Assembly (NCBI GenBank): GCA_016186525.1
Contig: JACPLM010000044.1
Coordinates: 1-11,235, forward strand
DNA length: 11,235 nucleotides
Direction: 5' to 3'
DNA from: Candidatus Nealsoniibacteriota bacterium
Lineage (GTDB): Bacteria; Patescibacteriota; Minisyncoccia; Minisyncoccales; MHMH01
In this document: piece by piece, positions 1-5,751 of the stretch
Numbering within the stretch: position 1 is the first letter of the stretch
Layout of the letters: each line of letters opens with the position of its first letter
Notes under the pieces: generated by a model
What the model saw: the letters and a program-made list of their open reading frames with translations, nothing else
Database searches by the model: none
What the model was told of the DNA's origin: nothing
Translations under genes and position numbers: made by a program

Positions 1-2
1 AT

Positions 3-815
3 AGCTTCTCCGGCAATGTTAGGGGCATGGGGCCGGCTGTAGCTGAAATGGAAATTGAAGAGAGGCCGGCAGAGCCATTTTTAATGTTCGCAGCTGACAA
101 AACCGATCCTGGCGCATATAACTTGCCCATGTATTTGACTTTTGCCGATCCAATGCATAATGCCGGACTTTTACTTTCGCCGAACATTAAGAAAGGATTT
201 AAGTTCGTCATTATGGATGTTTCCTACACAGAAGCTGACAGGTATATCGAGCTCTATACGCCAGAAAATATTTATGATATAGCAGTTTTATTAAGAGATC
301 CCAATAGATTCGTGGTGGAATCAGTTTGGTCAAGAGCTACCGGCGAACAAGCAGCTTCGGTGAGCACTACTCGGCTTCATAATATAGCTGGAAAGTATGT
401 GGGGAAGGATGACCCTGTTGCGTTAGTCAGATCTCAAAAGGATTTTCCGGCGACCGGAGAAATTTTGTCGCCTTATTCTATAGGTCCTTATGTAGCAGGA
501 TTTATGCGCGGTTCTCATTCCGGTCCCTTAATGCCGGTCAAGGAAAATTCACCGATTTCTTTCTTTGACGGTCCTCCAGTTGTCAGTTGCTTGGCATTTT
601 CCATGAAAGATGGTAAGCTTACAGAGCCAGCTGATGCTTTCGACCACCCTTATTGGGACTACATCAGAAGAAAGGTTTCCAAGAAGGCTGAAGGCATAAG
701 GCAGCAAGGATTTTACGGCCAAGCTATGTTGCCCATGTCCGAGTTGGAATATACCGGAGTTATGGAGACGCTTCAAGAATTGGAGAAAAAATTTATAGTT
801 AAAAAATCTAAGTAA
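3..815 (+). CDS. fbp: Fructose-1,6-bisphosphate aldolase/phosphatase (class V FBPase), 5' partial
   Basis: Bifunctional gluconeogenic enzyme of the archaeal FBPA/P family: it condenses triose phosphates to fructose-1,6-bisphosphate and then dephosphorylates it to fructose-6-phosphate in one remodelling, Mg-dependent active site. The frame is open to the window edge (codons SFSGNVRGMG precede the first ATG at 27), so the N-terminus is missing. The family is about 360-400 residues; about 270 are present. Visible family blocks are SGNVRGMGP, ADKTDPGAYNLP, AGKYVGKDDP, GFMRGSHSGPLMPV and FDGPP. KYVGKDD carries the known catalytic pair, the aldolase Tyr and the Schiff-base Lys (Tyr229/Lys232 in Sulfolobus numbering), followed by metal-binding Asp. 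The LEYT near the C-terminus matches the mobile Tyr348. First visible gene of an operon, 9 nt before the ferredoxin. Family is typical of archaea and some deep-branching bacteria. Identification is secure; whether both activities operate is inferred. Confidence 0.93.
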   Translation, partial: SFSGNVRGMGPAVAEMEIEERPAEPFLMFAADKTDPGAYNLPMYLTFADPMHNAGLLLSPNIKKGFKFVIMDVSYTEADRYIELYTPENIYDIAVLLRDPNRFVVESVWSRATGEQAASVSTTRLHNIAGKYVGKDDPVALVRSQKDFPATGEILSPYSIGPYVAGFMRGSHSGPLMPVKENSPISFFDGPPVVSCLAFSMKDGKLTEPADAFDHPYWDYIRRKVSKKAEGIRQQGFYGQAMLPMSELEYTGVMETLQELEKKFIVKKSK

Positions 816-824
816 ATCGGGAAT

Positions 825-1043
825 ATGGCAAAAGTTATTTTAGAAAGGAGTATTTGCATTGGATGCGGCTCTTGTCAGGCGCTTTGTCCCAAGTATTGGG
901 AGATGGTAGACGATGGCAAGGTTAATCTATTGGGTTCTCAAAAAACAGGAGACGAAAAATACGAATTAGAAGTAACCGATCTTGGATGCAACCAACAGGC
1001 AACTGACGCTTGCCCGGTACAATGCATTCATATCGAAAAGTAA
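825..1043 (+). CDS. Single-cluster [4Fe-4S] ferredoxin
   Basis: Small cytoplasmic electron carrier of 72 residues. Cys11, Cys14 and Cys17 (CIGCGSC) with Cys63 (ACPVQC) fit the four ligands of one [4Fe-4S] cluster. Cys21 and Cys55 sit where Thermotoga/Desulfovibrio monocluster ferredoxins have a structural disulfide, so the second ligand set of bacterial 2[4Fe-4S] ferredoxins is not complete. Cys67 is an extra cysteine. The middle is acidic (WEMVDDGKV), as usual for ferredoxins. Start ATG lies 9 nt after the preceding stop with only a weak GGGA upstream, and the stop TAA shares its last base with the ATG of rplY (TAATG). The electron partner is not in the window; neighbours give no clear hint beyond co-transcription. 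Confidence 0.9.
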   Translation: MAKVILERSICIGCGSCQALCPKYWEMVDDGKVNLLGSQKTGDEKYELEVTDLGCNQQATDACPVQCIHIEK

Positions 1044-1750
1044 TGTTAACCTTATCAGCTAAAATTAGAAAAGAAGTCGGCAAAAAGGTAAAAAATCTTA
1101 GGGAAAAAGGTATTTTGCCTGCTGTTTTGTATGGTCCGAAAGTTAAGAATCAGCCATTAGAGGTAGATTTGAAAGAATTTGAAAAGATTCGCAAAGAGGC
1201 CGGCGAAAACACTTTAATTTCTCTTGAATTGCAGGGCGTTAAAGAAAAATATTTGGTTTTAATCCATGAGCCGGTTGCAGATCCCATAACGGGCGTTCCA
1301 ACCCACGTTGATTTTTATCAGCCGTCTCTTGAAGAAAAGATTGAGGCCAATATTCCTATAGTTTTGGAAGGAGAAGCCCTGGCGGTTAAAGATTTTGGAG
1401 GGACTTTGATTAAGAATATTTCAGAAGTTAGAGTGAAAGCGTTCCCCCAAAATCTTCCCAAAGAAATCGTTATTAATATAGGAAATTTGAACGTCCTTGA
1501 AGACAGGATTTTAGTAAAAGATCTAAAAGTTTTAGAGGGCGTTGAAATACTCAAGGGGCAAAATGAAATTGTGGTTTCCGTAGCGGCTCCTGAAAAAGTG
1601 GAAGAAGAATTAGCCAAGCCCGTTGAAGAAAAAGTGGAGGAAGTTAAGGTTGTTGAGAAAGAAAAGAAACCCGCCGACGCTGAAGCTATGGCGGGCAAGG
1701 GAGAAGGAGTGCCAGCCAAATCTGCGGCGGGTGGAAAAGAGAAAAAATGA
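1043..1750 (+). CDS. rplY: Ribosomal protein L25, TL5/Ctc type (bL25)
   Basis: Large-subunit protein that binds 5S rRNA. 235 residues with the two-domain TL5/Ctc layout: an N-terminal 5S-binding beta-barrel (about 1-90, with GILPAVLYGPK and HVDFYQ), a C-terminal beta domain (about 95-185, IPIVLEGEA), and a low-complexity Lys/Glu/Ala tail (about 190-235). An in-frame ATG at 1010 is possible, but it lies inside the ferredoxin gene and adds 11 residues foreign to L25. The ATG at 1043 gives the expected MLTLSAKIRKE start and a 1-nt translational overlap with the ferredoxin stop. The stop TGA overlaps the next ATG (ATGA), so translation is probably coupled through three genes. TGA must be read as stop here, which argues for the standard bacterial code. 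Confidence 0.93.
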   Translation: MLTLSAKIRKEVGKKVKNLREKGILPAVLYGPKVKNQPLEVDLKEFEKIRKEAGENTLISLELQGVKEKYLVLIHEPVADPITGVPTHVDFYQPSLEEKIEANIPIVLEGEALAVKDFGGTLIKNISEVRVKAFPQNLPKEIVINIGNLNVLEDRILVKDLKVLEGVEILKGQNEIVVSVAAPEKVEEELAKPVEEKVEEVKVVEKEKKPADAEAMAGKGEGVPAKSAAGGKEKK

Positions 1751-3183
1751 AGGATTTTTTAAAAATATTCTTTCTGTTAACGGTTTTTGCTTCGGCCTTT
1801 GCGTTGCCGAAGCTTTTCATTTTCGCTCAAGAGCAGTTATCGGATATTTGCCAAATACAAAGAATTGAAGCTAGTTGCAATAATTCAGACCCCAGCCAAT
1901 GCCGGGAATTGCTTGAAAAATGCGACGAATATTACAAGCAAGAAGCGGCCAAAATCAGCCAAGATTTAAGCAAAACCGAGAAAGAAAAACAAACTCTTCA
2001 GAATAAGGTTTCCAGTTTAAGAAAGCAAATTCAGAATTTGGAATACCAGATTTATCAATCCAATTTAATGATTGGCGACTTGGGTGTTCAAATAAAAGAT
2101 ACCGAGGTGTCCATCAATAAAACTTCTTTGCATATTGATGATATAAAAGACAAGCTATCGTCAGTTATAAGAAAAATAAACGAGGAAGATAACCGTTCTT
2201 TAGTTGAGGTGATGCTGTCGGAAGGTCTTTCAGAATTTTTTGATAATTTGGTATCGTATGAATCTTTAAGTTTTGAAACGCAGGCCCTTTTGGAGGATAT
2301 AAAGTCATTGAAAGATACTCTGGAAAATCAAAAACAATCGCTTGATTCAGATAAGGGAAATTTAGAAGACCAAGTATATCTTCAGACGCTTCAAAAAAAT
2401 CAAAATTCCGACTTAAAAACGCAGCAGGAATATTATTTAAAAATTACGGAAGCGGAATACCAAAAACAGCTTGCCGAAAAGCAGAAGATTGAAATAGCCG
2501 CAGCTGAAATAAGAAGCCGTTTGTTTGAATTAATCGGCGTGCCCGAGGGCGGCATTGAATTTGGCAAAGCCGTAGAGATCGCTCTTTATGTGGAAAGGAC
2601 GACTGAGGTAAGAGCTGCTTTTCTGCTTTCTATTTTAGCTCAAGAGTCAATGAATCAGGGCAAAATCGGAGCCAATGTCGGCCAATGCTATTTGCAGAAT
2701 ACTAATACGGGAGACGGCATTTATATCAAATCCGGAAAGACGGCCCAAAGGACTATGAATCCGACAAGAGACATTCCTCCGTTTTTGGAAATTATCGAAG
2801 AATTAAATCGCGCGAAGGGGCTAGTTAGAGATCCGTTTGGAACTCCGGTTTCCTGCTGGATAGCGGCTTACTCTTACGGCAAACCCTATGGCTGGGGAGG
2901 AGCAATGGGGCCCGCCCAATTTATTCCCTCCACTTGGGTGAGATACGATGATAGGATTTCTGGAATCACAGGAATTGCGGCTGATCCGTGGGATATTAAA
3001 GACGCTTTTGTGGCAGCCGGCTTATATTTAAAAGACTTAGGGGCTGAAAATAATGAATTCAAGGCCGCTATGAAGTATTTTTCAGGTTCTTCCTGGACAT
3101 GGGCAGAAGAGCAAAGCTACGGCAATCCCGTAATCCAACGAGCCAAACAATACCAAGAAGAAATTAATTTGCTTTCTCAATAA
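1747..3183 (+). CDS. Secreted coiled-coil protein with lytic transglycosylase-like domain
   Basis: 478 residues. N-terminal signal peptide (Lys2/Lys6, hydrophobic stretch about 7-27, plausible cleavage after IFA before QEQ). Then a long Lys/Glu/Gln-rich heptad region (about 60-255) resembling the coiled coils of PcsB/CwlO-type wall-hydrolase regulators. The C-terminal domain (about 270-478) carries SLT/MltB-like signatures: ILAQES with candidate catalytic Glu300, and GAMGPAQFIPSTW at 385-397. The family cleaves the MurNAc-GlcNAc bond of peptidoglycan. Four cysteines near the mature N-terminus (SCNN, QCREL, KCDEY region) could form disulfides outside the cell. ATG overlaps the rplY stop (ATGA); GGAAAAGAG upstream may act as a ribosome binding site. 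Inferred role: peptidoglycan remodelling during growth or division. Exact family (GH23 or GH103) is not settled from the motif alone. Confidence 0.8.
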   Translation: MKDFLKIFFLLTVFASAFALPKLFIFAQEQLSDICQIQRIEASCNNSDPSQCRELLEKCDEYYKQEAAKISQDLSKTEKEKQTLQNKVSSLRKQIQNLEYQIYQSNLMIGDLGVQIKDTEVSINKTSLHIDDIKDKLSSVIRKINEEDNRSLVEVMLSEGLSEFFDNLVSYESLSFETQALLEDIKSLKDTLENQKQSLDSDKGNLEDQVYLQTLQKNQNSDLKTQQEYYLKITEAEYQKQLAEKQKIEIAAAEIRSRLFELIGVPEGGIEFGKAVEIALYVERTTEVRAAFLLSILAQESMNQGKIGANVGQCYLQNTNTGDGIYIKSGKTAQRTMNPTRDIPPFLEIIEELNRAKGLVRDPFGTPVSCWIAAYSYGKPYGWGGAMGPAQFIPSTWVRYDDRISGITGIAADPWDIKDAFVAAGLYLKDLGAENNEFKAAMKYFSGSSWTWAEEQSYGNPVIQRAKQYQEEINLLSQ

Positions 3184-3248
3184 GGAAACATATTATACTG
3201 GCATTTATTCCTATTGCTAACTCTTTTTTATTTTCAATGAACTCGTAA

Positions 3249-3273
3249 AATACAGGGGTTGCACCCCTGTATT
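3249..3273. repeat. REP-like palindrome, copy 1 (upstream of RAYT)
   Basis: Imperfect-loop palindrome: arms AATACAGGGGT and ACCCCTGTATT (11 bp) around the loop TGC. The 21-base core at 3251-3271 is identical to the copy at 4021-4041 and in the same orientation, so the two bracket the transposase gene. It lies 22 nt before the likely ATG, and its loop contains TTGCAC, which could serve as a weak -35 box. Confidence 0.85.
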
Positions 3274-3287
3274 CTATTTGCTATATT
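3259..3287 (+). promoter_or_regulatory. Possible weak RAYT promoter inside the palindrome
   Basis: TTGCAC (3259-3264), 17-nt spacer, TATATT (3282-3287), then 8 nt to the ATG at 3296. The -35 match is poor beyond TTG, but the geometry equals that of the better promoters of rpmE, pyrH and rpsB in this window and would give a leaderless mRNA. The -35 would sit in the loop and arm of the palindrome. Confidence 0.3.
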
Positions 3288-3295
3288 TATATAAT

Positions 3296-4018
3296 ATGCC
3301 AAGTAAACGTCTTCAATTTAATACTGGTGGATTTTATCACATCTTTAATAGGGGAGTAGAAAAAAGAAATATTTTTCAGCAAATTTCTGATTATTTCAGG
3401 TTTATCTCGTGTCTCTTCGAATTAAATGATAAGAATTTCGTAGTAATGAGAGATCGAATAGAAAATCGAAAAGAGAGAAAAAATAACAGGGGTGCAACCC
3501 CTGTAAATAGAAAGCCGTTAGTAGAAGTTATTATCTTTTGTTTGATGCCAAATCATTACCATTTAGTTTTGAGACAATTGGTTGATGGCGGCATCTCTCT
3601 TTTTATGAAGAAGTTGGCCGATAGTTATGTTGGGTATTTTAATCTAAAACATAATAGAAAAGGAATGGGTTCTTTATTTCAAGGTCGTTTTAAGGCCGTC
3701 CACGTAAAAGACGATAAACAGCTATTGGCTTTAATTTGTTATATTTTTACTAATCCAGTTGAATTAATAGAGAAAAATTGGAAAGAGATGGGCGTAAAAG
3801 ATATTAAAAAAGTTATTAAATTTTTAGAATCTTATCGTTGGTCGAACTACTTAGATTGTATTGGAATATCAAATTTTCCATCGGTCACAAAAAAAGACTT
3901 TATAATAGAATTTTTAGATGGGACAGATAAAATTAAAAAATTAGTTGAAGATTGGATTTTGTATAAAACAGAACTTAAAACTGGTTTAGAAAAAATTAAA
4001 GACCTAACCTTAGAGTAA
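3296..4018 (+). CDS. REP-associated tyrosine transposase (RAYT, IS200-like Y1 family)
   Basis: 240-residue single-strand DNA transposase-like protein of the Y1 HUH superfamily. The HUH motif is His87-Tyr88-His89 in CLMPNHYHLVL. The catalytic tyrosine is Tyr111 or Tyr114 in DSYVGYFN. The following GMGSLFQGRFKAVHV is the usual RAYT block, and the N-terminal YHIFNRGVEKRNIF is also typical. RAYTs bind and cleave REP palindromes and are usually single-copy domesticated genes. Start chosen at ATG 3296 (MPSKRLQFN); an upstream TTG at 3278 adds only six residues. No Shine-Dalgarno is seen. Residues 64-70 are encoded by an inverted copy of the flanking palindrome, lying in the variable loop before the HUH strand. 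The gene is AT-rich and ends 3 nt before the core of the downstream palindrome. Confidence 0.9.
   Translation: MPSKRLQFNTGGFYHIFNRGVEKRNIFQQISDYFRFISCLFELNDKNFVVMRDRIENRKERKNNRGATPVNRKPLVEVIIFCLMPNHYHLVLRQLVDGGISLFMKKLADSYVGYFNLKHNRKGMGSLFQGRFKAVHVKDDKQLLALICYIFTNPVELIEKNWKEMGVKDIKKVIKFLESYRWSNYLDCIGISNFPSVTKKDFIIEFLDGTDKIKKLVEDWILYKTELKTGLEKIKDLTLE
3485..3505. repeat. REP-like palindrome, internal inverted copy within the RAYT gene
   Basis: Arms ACAGGGGT and ACCCCTGT around the loop GCA. The 21 bases match the reverse complement of the flanking copies except the first base (A instead of T), so the orientation is inverted relative to copies 1 and 3. It is in frame in the transposase gene and encodes NRGATPV. 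Confidence 0.85.
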
Positions 4019-4045
4019 AATACAGGGGTTGCACCCCTGTATTTT
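4017..4045. repeat. REP-like palindrome, copy 3 (downstream of RAYT; may also terminate)
   Basis: Same 21-base core as copy 1, in the same orientation, with a 13-bp stem (arms AAAATACAGGGGT and ACCCCTGTATTTT, loop TGC). It starts within the RAYT stop codon. On the plus strand, the 9-bp GC-rich stem followed by TTTTT at 4042-4046 would work as an intrinsic terminator for the transposase. Confidence 0.85.
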
Positions 4046-4068
4046 TGCCTGTGTATTTTATCTCAAAC

Positions 4069-4097
4069 AAAAAACCCATGCTGCTTTCAGCGATGGG
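4069..4097 (-). terminator. Intrinsic terminator of the minus-strand ncRNA
   Basis: On the minus strand: CCCAT, bulged C, GCTG, loop AAAG, CAGC, ATGGG, then six T (4074-4069). A 9-bp stem with a clean U tract makes this a strong rho-independent terminator. It fixes the transcribed strand of the gene-free block above it as minus. Confidence 0.85.
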
Positions 4098-4440
4098 CTG
4101 TTGTTTGCGGGAGGAACTCTGACAGGGGTAGAGCTCTCTCCTTGTCTCCTTAGGCGCGGCGGGTGTGGTCAGAGACCATCCACCACACGGCGCACAAAAG
4201 AGTCCGGGCAAAATTTTAATTGGTTTATTCCGCGGCTGCCGGACAACCGCATCGCTCCGCAGGGGTCCCTGTCAATACCCCCTTGCTTTGCTTTGCGAGT
4301 CCTAGCCGTAGGTAAGGGCGCATACCCTTGCACTTCCACGGCATCGTGCGCACTACCTCCGTGGGCCCCTCCTCTCTATACCCCTTAATTATAGGATGCA
4401 GAGAGGAAAGGCCTAAAGGCCTTGATCCTCAATTTTCAAC
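4075..4440 (-). ncRNA. Unassigned structured ncRNA, about 370 nt
   Basis: GC-rich block in an AT-rich genome, with its own strong promoter (4447-4475) and terminator (4069-4097), both on the minus strand; transcript predicted from about 4440 to about 4069. Local helices read on the minus strand include AAGGCCT/AGGCCTT, CCTCTCT/AGAGAGG, CCACGG/CCGTGG, AAGGG/CCCTT, CAGGG/CCCTG, GTCCGG/CCGGAC and GTGTGGT/ACCACAC. A long-range GGAGGGG/TTCCTCC pair would close the domain just before the terminator. No credible ORF lies here. The size suits RNase P RNA or tmRNA, but I find neither GAGGAAAGTCC / ACAGAA / CCCGGCTTA (RNase P) nor a T-arm with CCA and an Ala-ending tag (tmRNA). Expressed structured RNA is well supported; the family is unknown to me. 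Confidence 0.65.
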
Positions 4441-4446
4441 AATTAC

Positions 4447-4475
4447 ATTATACGCCTATTCGTTAAATTTGTCAA
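4447..4475 (-). promoter_or_regulatory. Consensus sigma70 promoter for the ncRNA
   Basis: On the minus strand TTGACA (4475-4470), 17-nt spacer, TATAAT (4452-4447): both hexamers are perfect consensus. The -35 and most of the spacer lie inside the last codons of prfA, and the start point is predicted near 4440. Nothing coding lies downstream before the terminator. Confidence 0.85.
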
Positions 4476-5505
4476 GGGCCTCTACTATTTCTTCAATTTC
4501 GCCTGCCATAATACCTTCAATGTTATGGAATGATTTTTTTATGCGGTGGTCGGTGATCCTATCCTGCGGAAAATTGTAAGTCCTTATTTTTTCAGCTCTC
4601 ATGGCGCCCTTAATTTGGGCCCTTCTTTTTTCGCCAAGAGTTTCAATCCTTGCCATTTCTTGTTTTTCAAAAAGTCTGGCCGCAAGAATACTTAAGGCGT
4701 TTTCTTTATTTTGCTGCAGGTTTCTTTCTGTTTTTGAATCTACGGCAATGCCGGAGGGCAAGTGAACTATTCTAACAGCAGTCATTCTTTTATTGACGTT
4801 TTGGCCGCCGGGGCCGGAAGCTTTTGCTACCTCAATTTTTAAGTCGCTCGGATTGATTTTCATCTGGGTTTCTTTTGGTTTTGGCAAAACAGCTACAGAT
4901 GCCGTGGAAGTATGGACTCTGCCTTGTTTTTCCGTTGTCGGAATTCTTTGGACTCTATGAACTCCTCCTTCATTTTGCATCTTTTGCCAAGCGTTCTTGC
5001 CTTGAAGCTCAAAGACAATTTCTTTATATCCTCCTACTTCCGTTTGGTTTGAATCTAAGGTTTTTTGTTTCCAGCCCTGCAAATCAGCGTATTTTGAATA
5101 CATTTTAAAAAGATCGGCGGCAAAAAGGCCAGCTTCGTCTCCGCCGGCTCCAGCTCTGATTTCCATAATCACAGCCGATGGGGAAGTCAGACTTACTTCT
5201 TCTTTGCGGTTTAGCAGGGCCGTCAATTCTTGCTCTATTTTTTCCTCTTTTTCTTTGAGTTGCACAATTTCGGTTTCGGCTAAAGAAACCAATTCTCCGT
5301 CTTCCTGCGCTTTTATAATTTCCTTGTTTTCCTCTATTTTGTTTTTCATATCCTGCAGTTCTTCATCTTTAGCAATGATTTTTTCAAGCCGGCTTTTTTC
5401 TTTTGAGAGTTCCTCGAATTTATCCCAATTTGAAAGAAGCTCAGGCGAACTGAGCTGCTGTAAAATTTCCTCGTATTGTTTTTTAGCGTTTTCTATGCTT
5501 AACAT
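4456..5505 (-). CDS. prfA: Peptide chain release factor 1 (RF1)
   Basis: Recognises UAA and UAG stop codons and triggers peptide release. 349 residues, close to the usual ~355-360. The N-terminal helical/coiled domain (1-105) is rich in Lys/Glu. The GGQ motif is at residues 233-235 (GPGGQNVNK), the same numbering as E. coli. The stop-codon reading tripeptide is Pro189-Thr-Thr191 in QRIPTTEKQGRVHTS; this is the PxT form of RF1, not the SPF of RF2. EIRAGAGGDEAGLFA and DHRIKKSFHN are also family blocks. The ATG overlaps the 3' end of rpmE by 23 nt, so the two are co-transcribed and probably translationally coupled. Its own stop is TAG, an RF1 codon. RF2 is not in the window but must exist, since TGA stops are used by neighbours. 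Confidence 0.97.
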   Translation of the reverse strand: MLSIENAKKQYEEILQQLSSPELLSNWDKFEELSKEKSRLEKIIAKDEELQDMKNKIEENKEIIKAQEDGELVSLAETEIVQLKEKEEKIEQELTALLNRKEEVSLTSPSAVIMEIRAGAGGDEAGLFAADLFKMYSKYADLQGWKQKTLDSNQTEVGGYKEIVFELQGKNAWQKMQNEGGVHRVQRIPTTEKQGRVHTSTASVAVLPKPKETQMKINPSDLKIEVAKASGPGGQNVNKRMTAVRIVHLPSGIAVDSKTERNLQQNKENALSILAARLFEKQEMARIETLGEKRRAQIKGAMRAEKIRTYNFPQDRITDHRIKKSFHNIEGIMAGEIEEIVEALDKFNE

Positions 5506-5710
5506 CTTGAGCTTTAGCCAATCTTTTTCTGAACTTTTCCACCCTGCCCATAGTATCTACCATCTTTTCTTTGCCGGTGTAAAAGGGGTGGCAAGCAGAG
5601 CAAATTTCAACTTCAATCAGCTCTTTTGTTGCGCCAGTGCTAAAAACATTGCCGCAGGCGCAGCGCACCTGGGCTTTTTCATAGTATTTAGGATGGATAT
5701 CTTTTTTCAT
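5483..5710 (-). CDS. rpmE: Ribosomal protein L31, zinc-binding (C+) form (bL31)
   Basis: 75-residue large-subunit protein. Zinc ligands are all present: Cys17 and Cys19 (RCACG) and Cys37 and Cys40 (CSAC), so this is the zinc-holding form rather than the C- paralogue used in zinc shortage. MKKDIHPKYY is the classic L31 N-terminus. The frame is open upstream to 5746, but the ATG at 5710 gives the right start and lies 7 nt after a TATAAT box, so the mRNA is predicted to be leaderless. The 3' end overlaps prfA by 23 nt. The rpmE-prfA order is common in bacteria, which supports both calls. Confidence 0.96.
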   Translation of the reverse strand: MKKDIHPKYYEKAQVRCACGNVFSTGATKELIEVEICSACHPFYTGKEKMVDTMGRVEKFRKRLAKAQDVKHRKR

Positions 5711-5717
5711 ATAATCT

Positions 5718-5746
5718 ATTATACGCCAAATTGCTGTTTTTGGCAA
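5718..5746 (-). promoter_or_regulatory. Promoter of rpmE-prfA, predicted leaderless
   Basis: Minus strand TTGCCA (5746-5741), 17-nt spacer, TATAAT (5723-5718). Only 7 nt (5717-5711) separate the -10 box from the ATG at 5710, so transcription should start at or next to the A of the start codon, leaving no room for a Shine-Dalgarno site. It fills the 41-nt gap after pyrH. Confidence 0.8.
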
Positions 5747-5751
5747 TAGGT

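Larger units (their letters stand above)
3249..4045 (+). mobile_element. RAYT/REP unit (transposase gene bracketed by direct palindromes)
   Basis: Two identical palindromes in direct orientation bracket the RAYT gene, as in REPtron/BIME-like arrangements in proteobacteria. The unit separates a plus-strand operon from a minus-strand block. No flanking target duplication is evident. Whether the whole unit moves, or only the palindromes do, cannot be told from one locus. Confidence 0.65.

Noticed and set aside
1010..1042. Longer start for L25
   Set aside because: Lies wholly inside the ferredoxin gene and adds residues not seen in L25; the 1-nt overlap start at 1043 is better.
1318..1719. Minus-strand ORF opposite rplY
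   Set aside because: Ser/Thr/Phe-rich mirror of a Lys/Glu-rich gene; typical antisense shadow.
1748..1750. UGA recoded as glycine
   Set aside because: rplY, pyrH and tsf all end at TGA at the expected family length, and two of these TGAs overlap the next ATG, so UGA is a stop here.
4120..4130. Fourth REP copy in the ncRNA (ACAGGGGT)
   Set aside because: Only one arm is present; the sequence that follows (AGAGCTC) does not form the partner arm.
4075..4440. RNase P RNA or tmRNA for the structured block
   Set aside because: Neither strand shows the RNase P blocks (GAGGAAAGTCC, ACAGAA, CCCGGCTTA) in order. A tag-like GCA-AAC-AAC stretch at the 3' end runs into TGG with no stop, and no T-arm/CCA is present. 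Left as unassigned.
4029..4579. Plus-strand ORFs over the structured block and prfA end
   Set aside because: Low-quality translations (Pro/Cys/Ser-rich), opposite to the promoter and terminator, and the second one overlaps prfA; shadows of a structured RNA.
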